NCBI GenBank assembly: GCA_016210115.1
Contig: JACQUW010000248.1
Span: 1-39,605 of the forward strand
Origin: Deltaproteobacteria bacterium
GTDB taxonomy: Bacteria; Desulfobacterota; Binatia; UBA9968
DNA: 39,605 bases
Direction: 5' to 3'
Under the pieces are notes generated by a model, which searched no databases, was not told the origin of the DNA, and saw nothing but the letters and a program-made list of their open reading frames with translations. How positions within the stretch are numbered: position 1 is the first letter of the stretch; each line of letters starts with the position of its first letter. This document shows positions 16,393-25,089 of the stretch, piece after piece. A program made the translations under genes and the position numbers.

Positions 16393-17577
16393 TTAAATCA
16401 CTCCGCGGGCGCGCAAACTCTCAATCGCCTCTTCGTCATAGCCAAACTTCTTCAGTATTTCTTCCGTATGCTCTGCCAGCAGCGGTGCGGCCTGAAAGAG
16501 CCGAGCCGGCGTGTCCGACAGATTCACCGGGCTGCCGATCAGATTCGTCAGCCCCATCTTCGGATGATGCATCTGCTTGGGTAAACCCATATGCTTGATC
16601 TGGGGATCCTCGAAACTCTCCTCAATCGTATTGATGGGAGCATTGGGCACACCGTTGGCATCCAAGGCGCGTAGCCAATGTTTGCGCGGCTTTTTGCAAA
16701 ACTCGCCCTGAAGAATCCTGATGATCTCGTGGTGATGCTCTGAGCGATCCCGGCGGGTCGCAAATCTCGGATCATTGAGCAAATCGGTCCGTTCCGCCGC
16801 CCTGATGAGGCCCTCCCATGCCTTCTGATGCGCGGAAAGATGAACAACCAGAGGACGCCCGTCACTTCCGATGAAGCAGTATATCCGCGCCCGAGCAAAG
16901 CTGTCCCGGGTTACCGCTTCGCCGCCGTTCAAATAGTCGGCAACTTGAGATTCGATAAAAGCCAGGCTCACCAGCAAAAGCGATACGTCAAGGAATTGGC
17001 CCCGACCGGTCTTCTCGCGCGCAAGCAGGGCAGCGAGGATCCCGTACGCGGCAAATGTGCCGGTGGAATGGTCAATGAATGAAACACCCGCCACTTTCGG
17101 ATCGTTGAGGTCTGTGACCAGACTTAGCATCCCGCTCAACGCCTGCCCAAGCGTGTCGAAGCCGGGCTTGTTCCGATATGGTCCGCTTTGGCCGTATCCG
17201 GAAATCGAGCAGTGGATGATCCTGGGATTGACCTTGCAGAGATCCTCATAGTTGAGGCCGAGACGCTTCCTCGTTTCAGGACGGAAGTTCTCGATCAAGA
17301 TATCTGCTTTTTCCAGTAGCCGCAGCAAAACTTGTTTTCCTTCCTGCTCCTTTAAGTTGAGGGTGATGCTCTTCTTGTTCCGGTTTAGCGCCCTGAAGCT
17401 TGGGCTGTAGCCTTCGTATTTCGGATTGCGGCCCCGCCGGTGGGTATCGCCTTCTCCCGGTAGCTCGACCTTGATGACCTCGCAGCCCAGATCGCCAAGC
17501 AGACTTCCCGCATATGGACCCGCCAAGTGCGCGCTCACATCGATTGCCACCGTTCCCTGCAGGGCTCCCACACCCAT
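16393..17577 (-). CDS. Class III (CaiB/BaiF) CoA-transferase
   Basis: A 394-residue family III CoA-transferase of normal length. It opens with LQGTVAIDVSAHLAGPYAGS and GCEVIKVELPGEGD, has the conserved stretch ENFRPETRKRLGLNYEDL, and the catalytic Asp lies in GVSFIDHSTGTFAAYGILAA, as in formyl-CoA transferase. Such enzymes move CoA between carboxylic acids via an aspartyl-CoA thioester. The start ATG 17577 follows AAGGAGG by 8 bases; an upstream in-frame ATG at 17604 would contain that site inside the gene. It is the first gene of the minus-strand unit with two acyl-CoA dehydrogenases. It is a distant paralogue of the gene at 27126-28328. Confidence 0.9.
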   Translation of the reverse strand: MGVGALQGTVAIDVSAHLAGPYAGSLLGDLGCEVIKVELPGEGDTHRRGRNPKYEGYSPSFRALNRNKKSITLNLKEQEGKQVLLRLLEKADILIENFRPETRKRLGLNYEDLCKVNPRIIHCSISGYGQSGPYRNKPGFDTLGQALSGMLSLVTDLNDPKVAGVSFIDHSTGTFAAYGILAALLAREKTGRGQFLDVSLLLVSLAFIESQVADYLNGGEAVTRDSFARARIYCFIGSDGRPLVVHLSAHQKAWEGLIRAAERTDLLNDPRFATRRDRSEHHHEIIRILQGEFCKKPRKHWLRALDANGVPNAPINTIEESFEDPQIKHMGLPKQMHHPKMGLTNLIGSPVNLSDTPARLFQAAPLLAEHTEEILKKFGYDEEAIESLRARGVI

Positions 17578-18183
17578 AGTTCGAACCTCCTTGCTCTTCT
17601 TCACTTGATCCTAAAATGCCTGTCGCGATGACCCTGGCTAATATTGAGGGCTAGTGGTTTTACTGAATACAGTCCGACTCATTGCCCGTGATACCACGAG
17701 TGTCGCTGATGAGGGGCTTTCAGCCTCCGTTGTGCAACATGATTATTCTGATTTTCAGCCGCCGAGCTCGATCGCGATCTTAAGGTCGCGAGCGATTTGC
17801 CACCTTTCCAATTCTGACTGTCTGCGACTGTGAAAGGATCTACCTGGAGTTATCGGTAGAGAGCTTAGGCAGGCCGGCCAACCACAGCCACCGTCCTATT
17901 CTTCTGGACGCGATTACTACCAACGTGCCATGCTTGTCAAGTAATTGTTTTATCAGCTGCTCACAAGCCTTTAGATTCCAACCGACCCCTTTCTCTACCC
18001 GTTTAACGAAGAAAACCGCTTCAGATGGATACCCCTTCGATTTTCAAGTTGACACAAAACTAAGTTATCGGGTACTTTCCACTCCAAACGTTGATGCGGG
18101 GTGGTCTGCCCTCTCCGGGGACTCCCATCGGTTCCAAAGGCAGCTGCTAAAGCTTGCCGCGGCCAGTTCCGAAGTTTACGATC
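17578..18183. other. Divergent intergenic region
   Basis: About 600 bases between the CoA-transferase (minus) and flavoprotein (plus) genes. It must hold promoters for both. I see an inverted pair TCGCGA (17772-17777 and 17786-17791) around TCTTAAGG and a TTGACA at about 18050-18055 without a convincing -10. Plus-strand open frames here have no recognisable product. Confidence 0.4.
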
Positions 18184-19548
18184 ATGCGAGCTCAAAATCA
18201 AAATTCTACGATTCCGGATTCTTTGACTCTGGAGAATGGTTCCCGGGTTGCGGTCATCGGGGGAGGCCCGGCGGGCTCGTTTTTTGCCTATTTCCTGTTG
18301 CGCATTGCCGCTCTGGTTGATGTCGACGTGCACGTGGATATTTTCGAGCCGCGCTATTTCACGCACTGTGGCCCGGCGGGCTGCAATCACTGCGGTGGAA
18401 TCATTTCCGAGTCGCTGGTCCAATTGCTGGCCACTGAGGGGATCAACCTGCCGCCTGAAGTAGTGCAGCAGGGCATCGACTCGTACCAGTTGCACATGGA
18501 CGTCGGCCAGGTTCGAATCGAGACGCCGTTGCACGAAAAGCGCATCGCAGCGGTCTACCGTGGCAATGGCCCGCGCGACTCCGAACCACGGCAGCTGCTG
18601 GGGTTCGACCGCTTTCTCCAAGAGTTGGCGCAAGCCAGCGGCGCGCGCATCGTGCGCCGGCTCGTGAGCAAGGTGGAAATAGAGCGCTCACGCGTTCATA
18701 TCGCTTGTGCCAATGGACTCACCCGCGAGTATGATCTGGTCGCGGTCGCCTCCGGAATCAATACCGCCTTGTTGCAGCAGATTGCGAAAGCTGGATCCGC
18801 GCCCGCCGTCCCGAAACCGCTGACTACGTTCATCTGCGAATTCCGCCTTGGAAAGGAAGTCGTCGAGAAACACTTTGGGTCGTCGATGCACGTTTTCCTC
18901 ATGGACCTGCCGCGACTCGAGTTCGCGGCTCTCATTCCCAAGGGAGATTTCGTCACGATGTGCATGCTGGGTAAGGATGTCGACACTCAGTTGGTGGAGG
19001 CCTTTCTGAACAGCCCAGAAGTTCGGGAGTGTTTCCCCGATTCCCGCGTGCCGAACAACGTCTGCCACTGTTTTCCGCGTATCAATATCCAGCCGCCCCC
19101 GCAGCCGTTTGGCGATCGCTTCGTGATGGTTGGCGACTCCGGCGTTACGCGGCTTTACAAAGACGGCATTGGGTCGGCGTACCGGACCGCCAAGGCTGCT
19201 GCCGCTACCACAATGCTGCACGGAATCGCCGAAAACGACTTTCGCCGCTATTTCGCACCGACCTGTCGCACGATCAACCGCGACAATGCCATCGGCAGCC
19301 TGATCTTCAGCGGCAGCCACCTCTTCCAGAAATGGCGATTCTCGCGCCGGGCCATATTGCGCATGACGACTCTGGAGCAACAGGGCGATGCGGCGGCGCG
19401 CCACATGAGCAGCATCCTTTGGGATGTTTTCTCCGGCAGCGCGCCATACCGGGAGGTGCTGGGGCGCGCATTCCATCCGGGCTTCGTAACCGGGCTGGCC
19501 GGCAGCTTGGTCGCGGGGAACTGGCCGTTTGCCAAATCGCGAAACTAA
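18184..19548 (+). CDS. FAD-dependent oxidoreductase (geranylgeranyl-reductase-like fold) with Cys motif
   Basis: A 454-residue flavoprotein. The Rossmann motif VAVIGGGPAGSFFAYFLLR (23-41) binds FAD, and FVMVGDSGVTRLYKDGIGSA (about 315-335) is the second FAD motif of the geranylgeranyl-reductase/p-hydroxybenzoate-hydroxylase-like superfamily. An unusual C-x4-C-x2-C cluster (C62, C67, C70 in HCGPAGCNHCGG) follows the first beta-alpha-beta unit. ATG 18184 is chosen over a TTG at 18154; neither has a strong ribosome site. It is 14 bases before a cyclic-nucleotide-binding protein gene and in one unit with a GltD-like Fe-S flavoprotein, which suggests electrons flow between the two flavoproteins. 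Substrate unknown. Confidence 0.82.
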   Translation: MRAQNQNSTIPDSLTLENGSRVAVIGGGPAGSFFAYFLLRIAALVDVDVHVDIFEPRYFTHCGPAGCNHCGGIISESLVQLLATEGINLPPEVVQQGIDSYQLHMDVGQVRIETPLHEKRIAAVYRGNGPRDSEPRQLLGFDRFLQELAQASGARIVRRLVSKVEIERSRVHIACANGLTREYDLVAVASGINTALLQQIAKAGSAPAVPKPLTTFICEFRLGKEVVEKHFGSSMHVFLMDLPRLEFAALIPKGDFVTMCMLGKDVDTQLVEAFLNSPEVRECFPDSRVPNNVCHCFPRINIQPPPQPFGDRFVMVGDSGVTRLYKDGIGSAYRTAKAAAATTMLHGIAENDFRRYFAPTCRTINRDNAIGSLIFSGSHLFQKWRFSRRAILRMTTLEQQGDAAARHMSSILWDVFSGSAPYREVLGRAFHPGFVTGLAGSLVAGNWPFAKSRN

Positions 19549-19562
19549 AAGGAGACTCGGGC

Positions 19563-20000
19563 ATGACAATCGAGGGACTCGGGAAGCTCTATGCCGACGG
19601 CGAGCTTATTGTTCGGCAGGGAGATAAGGGCAACTGCATGTTTGTTATCCAGAAGGGTAGCGCCGAGGTCCTGCTTGAATCGGAGGAAGGAGAGGTCCGA
19701 GTCGCCACGATGAAGCAGGGAGACACATTCGGCGAGATGGCCATTTTCGAGCGCGAGGTGCGCTCCGCCACGGTCCGGGCGCTCGGCGAGGCCCGTATCT
19801 TAACCATCGACAAACGCACCTTCTTGCGTCGTGTCCAGGAAGACCCGACACTCGCTTTCAATATTCTCCGGGTTGTGTGTGAGCGCCTCCGCCGCCAGAC
19901 CGGTGAACTTGTCGAGCTTCGGCATCGGTTTGCGGTCCTGAAGTCTGAGAGCGCTGCGTCCCGAGATGCTGTCGAGCAGAGTGACACCGGCCCCAGATAA
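19563..20000 (+). CDS. Stand-alone cyclic nucleotide-binding domain protein
   Basis: A 145-residue protein consisting of one Crp-like cyclic nucleotide-binding beta-barrel and a short C-terminal helix. The phosphate-binding cassette is clear: FGEMAIFEREVRSATVRAL, with the conserved Glu and Arg of cNMP-binding sites. There is no DNA-binding helix-turn-helix, so it is not a transcription factor; it most likely regulates or docks on a partner. ATG 19563 follows AAAGGAG by 8 bases and is 14 bases after the flavoprotein gene; 25 bases separate it from the GltD-like gene. Its position between two redox genes suggests cNMP control of that pair, which is inference. Confidence 0.88.
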   Translation: MTIEGLGKLYADGELIVRQGDKGNCMFVIQKGSAEVLLESEEGEVRVATMKQGDTFGEMAIFEREVRSATVRALGEARILTIDKRTFLRRVQEDPTLAFNILRVVCERLRRQTGELVELRHRFAVLKSESAASRDAVEQSDTGPR

Positions 20001-20025
20001 GCCGGCATAAAAGGAACATTGGTCC

Positions 20026-21726
20026 GTGGCAGTTACCGATTCGACAGTGCAAATTTCTCCCGGCAGCATTCATAACGGACCGAGCTTCCGGCTCTCTTTA
20101 ACGCGCCCCGAACAACTCGCCAAGCTCCCCCCTTGCCAAGCCAATTGTCCCGGGAACGGCGACATCCGGGGTTGGGTAGGTATTATTGCCCAACGTGAAA
20201 AACTGGGACTAACGCTGGCGGAAGCCTACGAAAAGGCCTGGAATGCCATTGTTGCCAGGAACCCGTTTCCAGCGACCATGGGTAGGGTCTGTCCCCATCC
20301 CTGTGAAGCCGGGTGCAACCGTAACAAGAAGGATGGTGCGGTGGCAATCAACGCCCTCGAGCGATTCGTCGGCGATTTTGCCCTTGCCGAGCGCTTGCCT
20401 TTGCCCCGGGATACCGCGGCAACATACCCCGAATCCATCGGCGTCATCGGCTCGGGCCCGGCAGGGTTGAGCTTTGCATATCAAATGGCGCGCCGCGGGT
20501 ATCCCGTCACCGTTTATGAGAAGCACGCAAAACCTGGCGGAATGCTCACCTACGGCATCCCGGAATTCCGCCTCCCCGAGATGGTTATAGACGCTGAGAT
20601 TGAGCGCATTCTGGATGCGGGAGTTCGGTTGCAGCTCAACACTGCGGTCGGAAGGGAGATCAGCGTAAAAGAGTTGTATGATCGCCACGCGCTGGTCTTT
20701 CTCGGCATTGGCGCGCAGAAGAGCCATCTCCTCAAGATTCCCGGCGAAAACGGGCCGGGTGTATGGACGGGCACGACCTATCTGGGACTTCTAAATAGCG
20801 GACAGCCTACTGAGTTAGGGCGCCGCGTTGTGGTGGTCGGCGGCGGGAACACCGCCATCGACGCCGCCCGTGCCGCGCGTCGCCAGGGTGCCGAGGTCAC
20901 GATCCTTTATCGCCGTACCCGCAACGAAATGCCGGCGATCGCCAGCGAAATTGACGACGCTCTCGAGGAGAACGTGCGCATGGAGTACCTGGCGGCGCCA
21001 GTGGAAATCTTACGAAAAGAATCGATTCTCTGCGGGGTGCGAGTGCAGGAAATGACGCTCGGTGAACCCGATGCTACGGGCCGTCGATCCCCTGTCCCCA
21101 TCGCGGATGCGGTCTATGAGATTCCTGCTGACGCAGTCATCGCGGCCATTTCGCAGGAGCCCGACTGGGAAGGTCTGGAGCCCATTGAGGAAGACGGGAA
21201 AAGACCGCGGGAGTGCCGCGACGCTTGGCTTGGCACAAACCTGTTGGCCGGCGGCGACGTCCTCGGACTGGGTATCGCCAGCTTGGCCATCGGCCATGGG
21301 CGTATGGCTGCCGAGGCTGCCCACGCGCGGTTGCGCGGCCTGCCAGCCCCACAACCCGAAGAGCGCCAGCCGCTATCCGACGTCGCGATCAGGACGGATT
21401 ATTACGCATCCTTTCCACCTGCCTCGCCCCCACGCCGACCCGCAGAGGAACGGTTGGCGAATCCTGACGAGGAGATCACCGGAACTCTGGAGGAGGAGCA
21501 GTTCCAGAAAGAAACGAGTCGTTGCTTTTCCTGCGGCCTCTGCTTTGGTTGCCAGCATTGCCTGATGTATTGCAACCCCCGCGGGTACACGCGCGTTATC
21601 GAGCCGCGACACGGTGCTTACTTTGCGCTCGATCTGGATCGATGTGAGGGATGCGGCAAGTGCATCGAGCTCTGCCCTTGTGGCTTTCTCGGTCCGGCTG
21701 CTGACTGCTGCGACGCGGTCAGATGA
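20026..21726 (+). CDS. GltD-like NAD(P)/FAD oxidoreductase with C-terminal Fe-S clusters
   Basis: A 566-residue protein. The N-terminal domain has the cysteines of the GltD/dihydropyrimidine-dehydrogenase Fe-S region (PPCQANCPGNGDI and RVCPHPCEAGCNR). It is followed by the FAD motif GVIGSGPAGLSFA, GGMLTYGIPEFRLP, and the NAD(P) motif VVVVGGGNTAIDAAR. The C-terminal about 80 residues add two cysteine clusters: CFSCGLCFGCQHCLMYC and CEGCGKCIELCPCG, the second a standard [4Fe-4S] ferredoxin motif. This arrangement resembles DsrL and NfnB-type proteins, which pass electrons between NAD(P)H and ferredoxin-like carriers. GTG at 20026 with AAGGAA upstream is the likely start. It closes the three-gene redox unit; its likely partner is the flavoprotein at 18184-19548. 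Confidence 0.88.
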   Translation: MAVTDSTVQISPGSIHNGPSFRLSLTRPEQLAKLPPCQANCPGNGDIRGWVGIIAQREKLGLTLAEAYEKAWNAIVARNPFPATMGRVCPHPCEAGCNRNKKDGAVAINALERFVGDFALAERLPLPRDTAATYPESIGVIGSGPAGLSFAYQMARRGYPVTVYEKHAKPGGMLTYGIPEFRLPEMVIDAEIERILDAGVRLQLNTAVGREISVKELYDRHALVFLGIGAQKSHLLKIPGENGPGVWTGTTYLGLLNSGQPTELGRRVVVVGGGNTAIDAARAARRQGAEVTILYRRTRNEMPAIASEIDDALEENVRMEYLAAPVEILRKESILCGVRVQEMTLGEPDATGRRSPVPIADAVYEIPADAVIAAISQEPDWEGLEPIEEDGKRPRECRDAWLGTNLLAGGDVLGLGIASLAIGHGRMAAEAAHARLRGLPAPQPEERQPLSDVAIRTDYYASFPPASPPRRPAEERLANPDEEITGTLEEEQFQKETSRCFSCGLCFGCQHCLMYCNPRGYTRVIEPRHGAYFALDLDRCEGCGKCIELCPCGFLGPAADCCDAVR

Positions 21727-22066
21727 GATTTTCCGTAAAAAAAGTCTTGAGTGATTCGACATGGAGATCGAGAGAGGAGAGCCGCTGAAAATCGCCGATC
21801 CCGATCTGATTTCCGATTCCAGGCTGATCGCGGAGGCCGGGGGGAGTCCTTTTCCGGTTCCGGTGGAACGAACAAAAAAATCCTTGGGGAAATGAACAAG
21901 AGAGTTGGGTCTTTGGCGTTAGTATTGGAGTCGCCATGCCCAGCCAATCTCAGGAGCCCAACCTAACCTAGACTATTCTCGGGACCGGTTCCCGGTCCGC
22001 CCTTTCGTTGGAAGAAAGGGAACATCAGGTTACGGATCGTCAGTGACCCAGTTTTGAATTAACCGC
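21727..22066. other. Intergenic region upstream of the glycosyltransferase
   Basis: About 340 bases without a supported gene. Short plus-strand frames in it have no recognisable product. The distal part contains two adjacent hairpins (21982-22020) just before the glycosyltransferase start; nothing else stands out. Confidence 0.4.
21982..22020 (+). other. Two tandem perfect hairpins in a 5' leader
   Basis: GGACCGG (21982-21988) pairs with CCGGTCC (21992-21998) around TTC, and CCCTTTC (22000-22006) pairs with GAAAGGG (22014-22020) around GTTGGAA. They are one base apart and 46 bases before the glycosyltransferase start. They could be a terminator for the upstream unit, but no U-run follows. 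A structured leader is the alternative. No known riboswitch class was recognised. Confidence 0.4.
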
Positions 22067-23275
22067 TTGTCTAACACGCGCCAAAAGACAGCTTGCGCTA
22101 GTTCAGGTGTTTCACACCCGTTACGAATCGGCCTTATTGCGCCCCTCGTGACGCCGATTTCGCCGCCGTTCCTTGGAGGCACGCAGGCGCTGCTGCATGA
22201 TCTGGCGCTTGGGCTCGCCAGACTCGGTCACCACGTGACGGTTTTCGCGGCCAGCGGGTCAGGTTTTGAGGAAGCGGCAAAAGGCGAGTTGCCGGGTAAG
22301 TTGATTTTGGCAGAGGTGCCGATTAAGCGAGGTGAGTTAAGCCCCGCAGATTTTCAAGCGCGTAGCTCCGGAGAATTCGGGAGGGATGAAGCTTTTTTTC
22401 GGCAGGGTGAGCTTTTCCTGCAATTTTTTTTGGATATAAACAGGGCTGAGCCGCCTTTTGATATTGTCCACGCACACGCTTTCGACTGGCCAGCTTTCGC
22501 ACTTAGCCCACTTTCATCTGTGCCGGTGGTGCATACGGTCCATCTCCCATCGTTGGACCGGCATATTAACGCCATTATTCGCGCGACCTACGAGAAGACC
22601 GGGAGCAGCTCAGCAGTGACTGTCTCAAAGGCGTGCGCCCGAACCTACGCGGCTGACTTTCCTTTCGATCGCGTGATTTACAATGGTATAGATACAGCTG
22701 GAATACCGTTTGGCAAAACCGGCGGCGATTTTTTACTCTTTGCTGGCCGGATGGCGCCTGAAAAGGGACCGGACCTGGCGATTGAAATCGCTAAGCGAGC
22801 TGGGAAAAAGCTGGTGCTGGCAGGGGGAATTTACGACGCGGCCTTTTTTGACGAGAAAATTGCGCCAGCCTTAAAGGAGAACAGGAATCTATTTTATGCA
22901 GGCATACTAGAGCGGGACGAGTTGTACCGTTTGATGAGTGAGGCGGAGGGGCTACTTTTTTGCAGCAGGTGGGCCGAACCGTTTGGGCTGGTGTTGATCG
23001 AAACTATGGCGACCGGCACACCAGTGATTGCATGGAGGCGAGGGGCCGCGCCGGAGATCGTCACCGACGGAGAGACGGGCTTCTTGCTCGATTTCATGGA
23101 TCTGGAAGGGGCGGTGCGGGCAATCGAGCACCTTAGAGAACTTGACCGGTCGAAAGGCCGGGGCCAGGTCGAGACGCAATTCAGCCTTAATAAGATGTTG
23201 AACGAATACGTTGATTATTATTCTCAGGTGAAAGCGCGGATTATTCAACGTCCGAAGAAGAGCCATCGCACATAG
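22067..23275 (+). CDS. Glycosyltransferase family 4 protein
   Basis: A 402-residue GT-B fold enzyme. The N-terminal domain opens with IGLIAPLVTPISPPFLGGTQ and has the acceptor-side HAHAFDWPAF. The C-terminal donor domain has YNGIDTAGIPF, FAGRMAPEKGPDLAIEIA and SRWAEPFGLVLIETMATGTP, which contains the E-x7-E motif of retaining GT4 enzymes, then GAAPEIVTDGETGFL. It transfers a sugar from a nucleotide donor; acceptor and sugar are unknown. The start is probably TTG at 22067, without a strong ribosome site. The SDR gene follows by 18 bases and a methyltransferase after that, so the three look like one unit. Confidence 0.9.
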   Translation: MSNTRQKTACASSGVSHPLRIGLIAPLVTPISPPFLGGTQALLHDLALGLARLGHHVTVFAASGSGFEEAAKGELPGKLILAEVPIKRGELSPADFQARSSGEFGRDEAFFRQGELFLQFFLDINRAEPPFDIVHAHAFDWPAFALSPLSSVPVVHTVHLPSLDRHINAIIRATYEKTGSSSAVTVSKACARTYAADFPFDRVIYNGIDTAGIPFGKTGGDFLLFAGRMAPEKGPDLAIEIAKRAGKKLVLAGGIYDAAFFDEKIAPALKENRNLFYAGILERDELYRLMSEAEGLLFCSRWAEPFGLVLIETMATGTPVIAWRRGAAPEIVTDGETGFLLDFMDLEGAVRAIEHLRELDRSKGRGQVETQFSLNKMLNEYVDYYSQVKARIIQRPKKSHRT

Positions 23276-23293
23276 TCAAACCGGGAGTGAGCG

Positions 23294-24028
23294 GTGCCAG
23301 GAGCATTAGAGAACAAAATAGCAATTGTGACGGGCGCCAGCCGCGGCATCGGAGCCGCCACGGCCAGATTATTTGCTCAAGAAAGCGCCACGGTGGTTTT
23401 GGCCAGCCGAAGCGAAAAGAGACTGCAGGCGATCGCAGACGACATAAACCGCGGCCTAAAACAACGTCGTGCATTGGCTGTGCCTACCGATGTGAGTAAA
23501 GAGGATCAGGTGAGACGCCTTTTTGAAACAACTAAGGCGAGTTTTGGTTGTGTCGATATCCTCGTCAACAACGCGGCGGTGGTCGAGGTACGTGACTTTG
23601 TCGACATGGACTTGCAAACCTGGGAGGAAACGATGGCGGTAAACGTGCGCGGAGCGTTCTTGTGCGCCCGGGAAGCCTTCCGCCAGATGATCGCCGCTGG
23701 AAAAGGCGGGGCGATCATTAATATGACCTCGCTCTCCGGAGTCCGTGGACCGGAGAAATTCCCGGGGCTAAGCGCGTACGTGGTATCGAAATACGGCGTG
23801 CTGGGCCTGAGCGACATACTTGCCGTAGAGGGAAAACCTTACAACATCCGAGTGAACAGTATCGCGCCCGGAGCCGTAGACACGGCCATGCTCAAAAAGG
23901 CGGCGCCCTTTTTAAGTACTAAGATTAAGCCGGATGATATTGCCAAGACGATTCTTTTTTTTGCTGATGAAAAACAATCGGCACACATCTCGGGGGCCAA
24001 TATCGAAATTTTCAGCAACGAATCTTGA
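23294..24028 (+). CDS. Short-chain dehydrogenase/reductase
   Basis: A 244-residue classical SDR of normal length. It has the cofactor motif VTGASRGIGAATA, the NNAA motif (VDILVNNAAVVEV), the catalytic Ser in NMTSLSG and the Tyr-x3-Lys pair in SAYVVSKYG. NSIAPGAVDT and the C-terminal ISGANIEIF are also typical. It would reduce or oxidise a carbonyl or alcohol with NAD(P)(H). The start is GTG at 23294, with GGGAG 8 bases upstream, and lies 18 bases after the glycosyltransferase gene. The substrate is not evident; roles from nucleotide-sugar to pterin reduction fit the neighbours. Confidence 0.9.
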   Translation: MPGALENKIAIVTGASRGIGAATARLFAQESATVVLASRSEKRLQAIADDINRGLKQRRALAVPTDVSKEDQVRRLFETTKASFGCVDILVNNAAVVEVRDFVDMDLQTWEETMAVNVRGAFLCAREAFRQMIAAGKGGAIINMTSLSGVRGPEKFPGLSAYVVSKYGVLGLSDILAVEGKPYNIRVNSIAPGAVDTAMLKKAAPFLSTKIKPDDIAKTILFFADEKQSAHISGANIEIFSNES

Positions 24029-24073
24029 CTGGCCGGCAGAACCGGAGCGGCAAACTCTCGCGGGCATAGAACG

Positions 24074-25012
24074 TTGGGCGTTTATTTCAAACGGGACGGA
24101 AAAAAGTCGGCACATCATCGCGTGGCAGCTCCTAAGACTTATAGCAGCCGTGAAATTCAAGCACTCTACCGCACACATCTACTGCGCGAAGAAGCGATTC
24201 TTAAAAGGATCCTCGACCATAGGGGCAGCCTCGCAGGCATTACGGAGATGGACCTGGCAGAGGATCCAGTCAGTGAAATCACCGACCAGAACCACATTGG
24301 AGGCGTAAAGTTCGTCAAGGATCTGGCCCGGAAAGCTGGTATCGGGCCGGCTACAGAAATACTCGATGTCGGCTGCGGGCTCGGAGGATCAGCGAGATGC
24401 CTGGCTCACCTTTTCGGTTGCCGGGTCCATGGTGTGGACCTGAGTAAGCAAAGGTGCAGCGAGGCGCTCGATTTGACGAAGCTGGTGGGGTTGGAGGATC
24501 TTGTGACTTTCCAGCATGGAGATGTTCTCAAAATAGCGCTTCCCACGCGGCGATTTGACGTCGTTTGGGCTCAGAGCGCGTGGGTGCACATCGAGAACAA
24601 AGAAAAACTCATTAAGAAATGCCGCAAGTCGCTCAAGGCCGAAGGGCGAATAGCGCTGGAAGAACCGTGTTTAAAGCGGCTCCCGCGCAATCAAAGAGAA
24701 AACCGCGAACTGCGTGACCTCGCCGATCATTGGAAGTCCTATCTTGAGGGTCTCGACGTGTGGACTGAACTACTGTCCTCACAGTCATTCGAGGTTTACT
24801 GCAAGACAGATCTTTCTCCGGAACTTGGCAAGCTCTATCGTAAGCTGATTCGACTTGCGCGAGGGGGTGTCATAACCCATGTTTCTCGATCTGAGCAAAA
24901 GGCATGGGAGCTCGGCCTAAGATTGGTCGCAAAGGGAATTGTGGGATATTTTCGGCTCGTTGCTCGAAAATTGCCGCAAGGCGACTTTTCGCTTCGCGCC
25001 ATGAGGGCCTGA
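24074..25012 (+). CDS. SAM-dependent methyltransferase
   Basis: A 312-residue class I methyltransferase. The SAM-binding motif I ILDVGCGLGGSARCLA lies near residues 96-111, followed by VHGVDLSKQRC (motif II acidic residue) and the motif FDVVWAQSAWVHIENKEKLIKKC typical of the UbiE/sarcosine-methyltransferase-like group. A C-terminal region of about 110 residues is family-specific and not recognised. The start may be TTG 24074 or GTG 24122; neither has a clear ribosome site. It is the last gene of the GT-SDR unit and converges on queD. Methyl acceptor unknown. Confidence 0.85.
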   Translation: MGVYFKRDGKKSAHHRVAAPKTYSSREIQALYRTHLLREEAILKRILDHRGSLAGITEMDLAEDPVSEITDQNHIGGVKFVKDLARKAGIGPATEILDVGCGLGGSARCLAHLFGCRVHGVDLSKQRCSEALDLTKLVGLEDLVTFQHGDVLKIALPTRRFDVVWAQSAWVHIENKEKLIKKCRKSLKAEGRIALEEPCLKRLPRNQRENRELRDLADHWKSYLEGLDVWTELLSSQSFEVYCKTDLSPELGKLYRKLIRLARGGVITHVSRSEQKAWELGLRLVAKGIVGYFRLVARKLPQGDFSLRAMRA

Positions 25013-25089
25013 TCGGCTTTGCCTTGCCCGTAAAACCGCCTGCGCTTTCTCACGACAAGCGTAAAAACGACTCTGTCTATGCCCTTCTC

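Noticed and set aside
17925..18320. Plus-strand open frame of 131 codons upstream of the flavoprotein
   Set aside because: It runs into the flavoprotein gene in another frame and its product has no recognisable motif.
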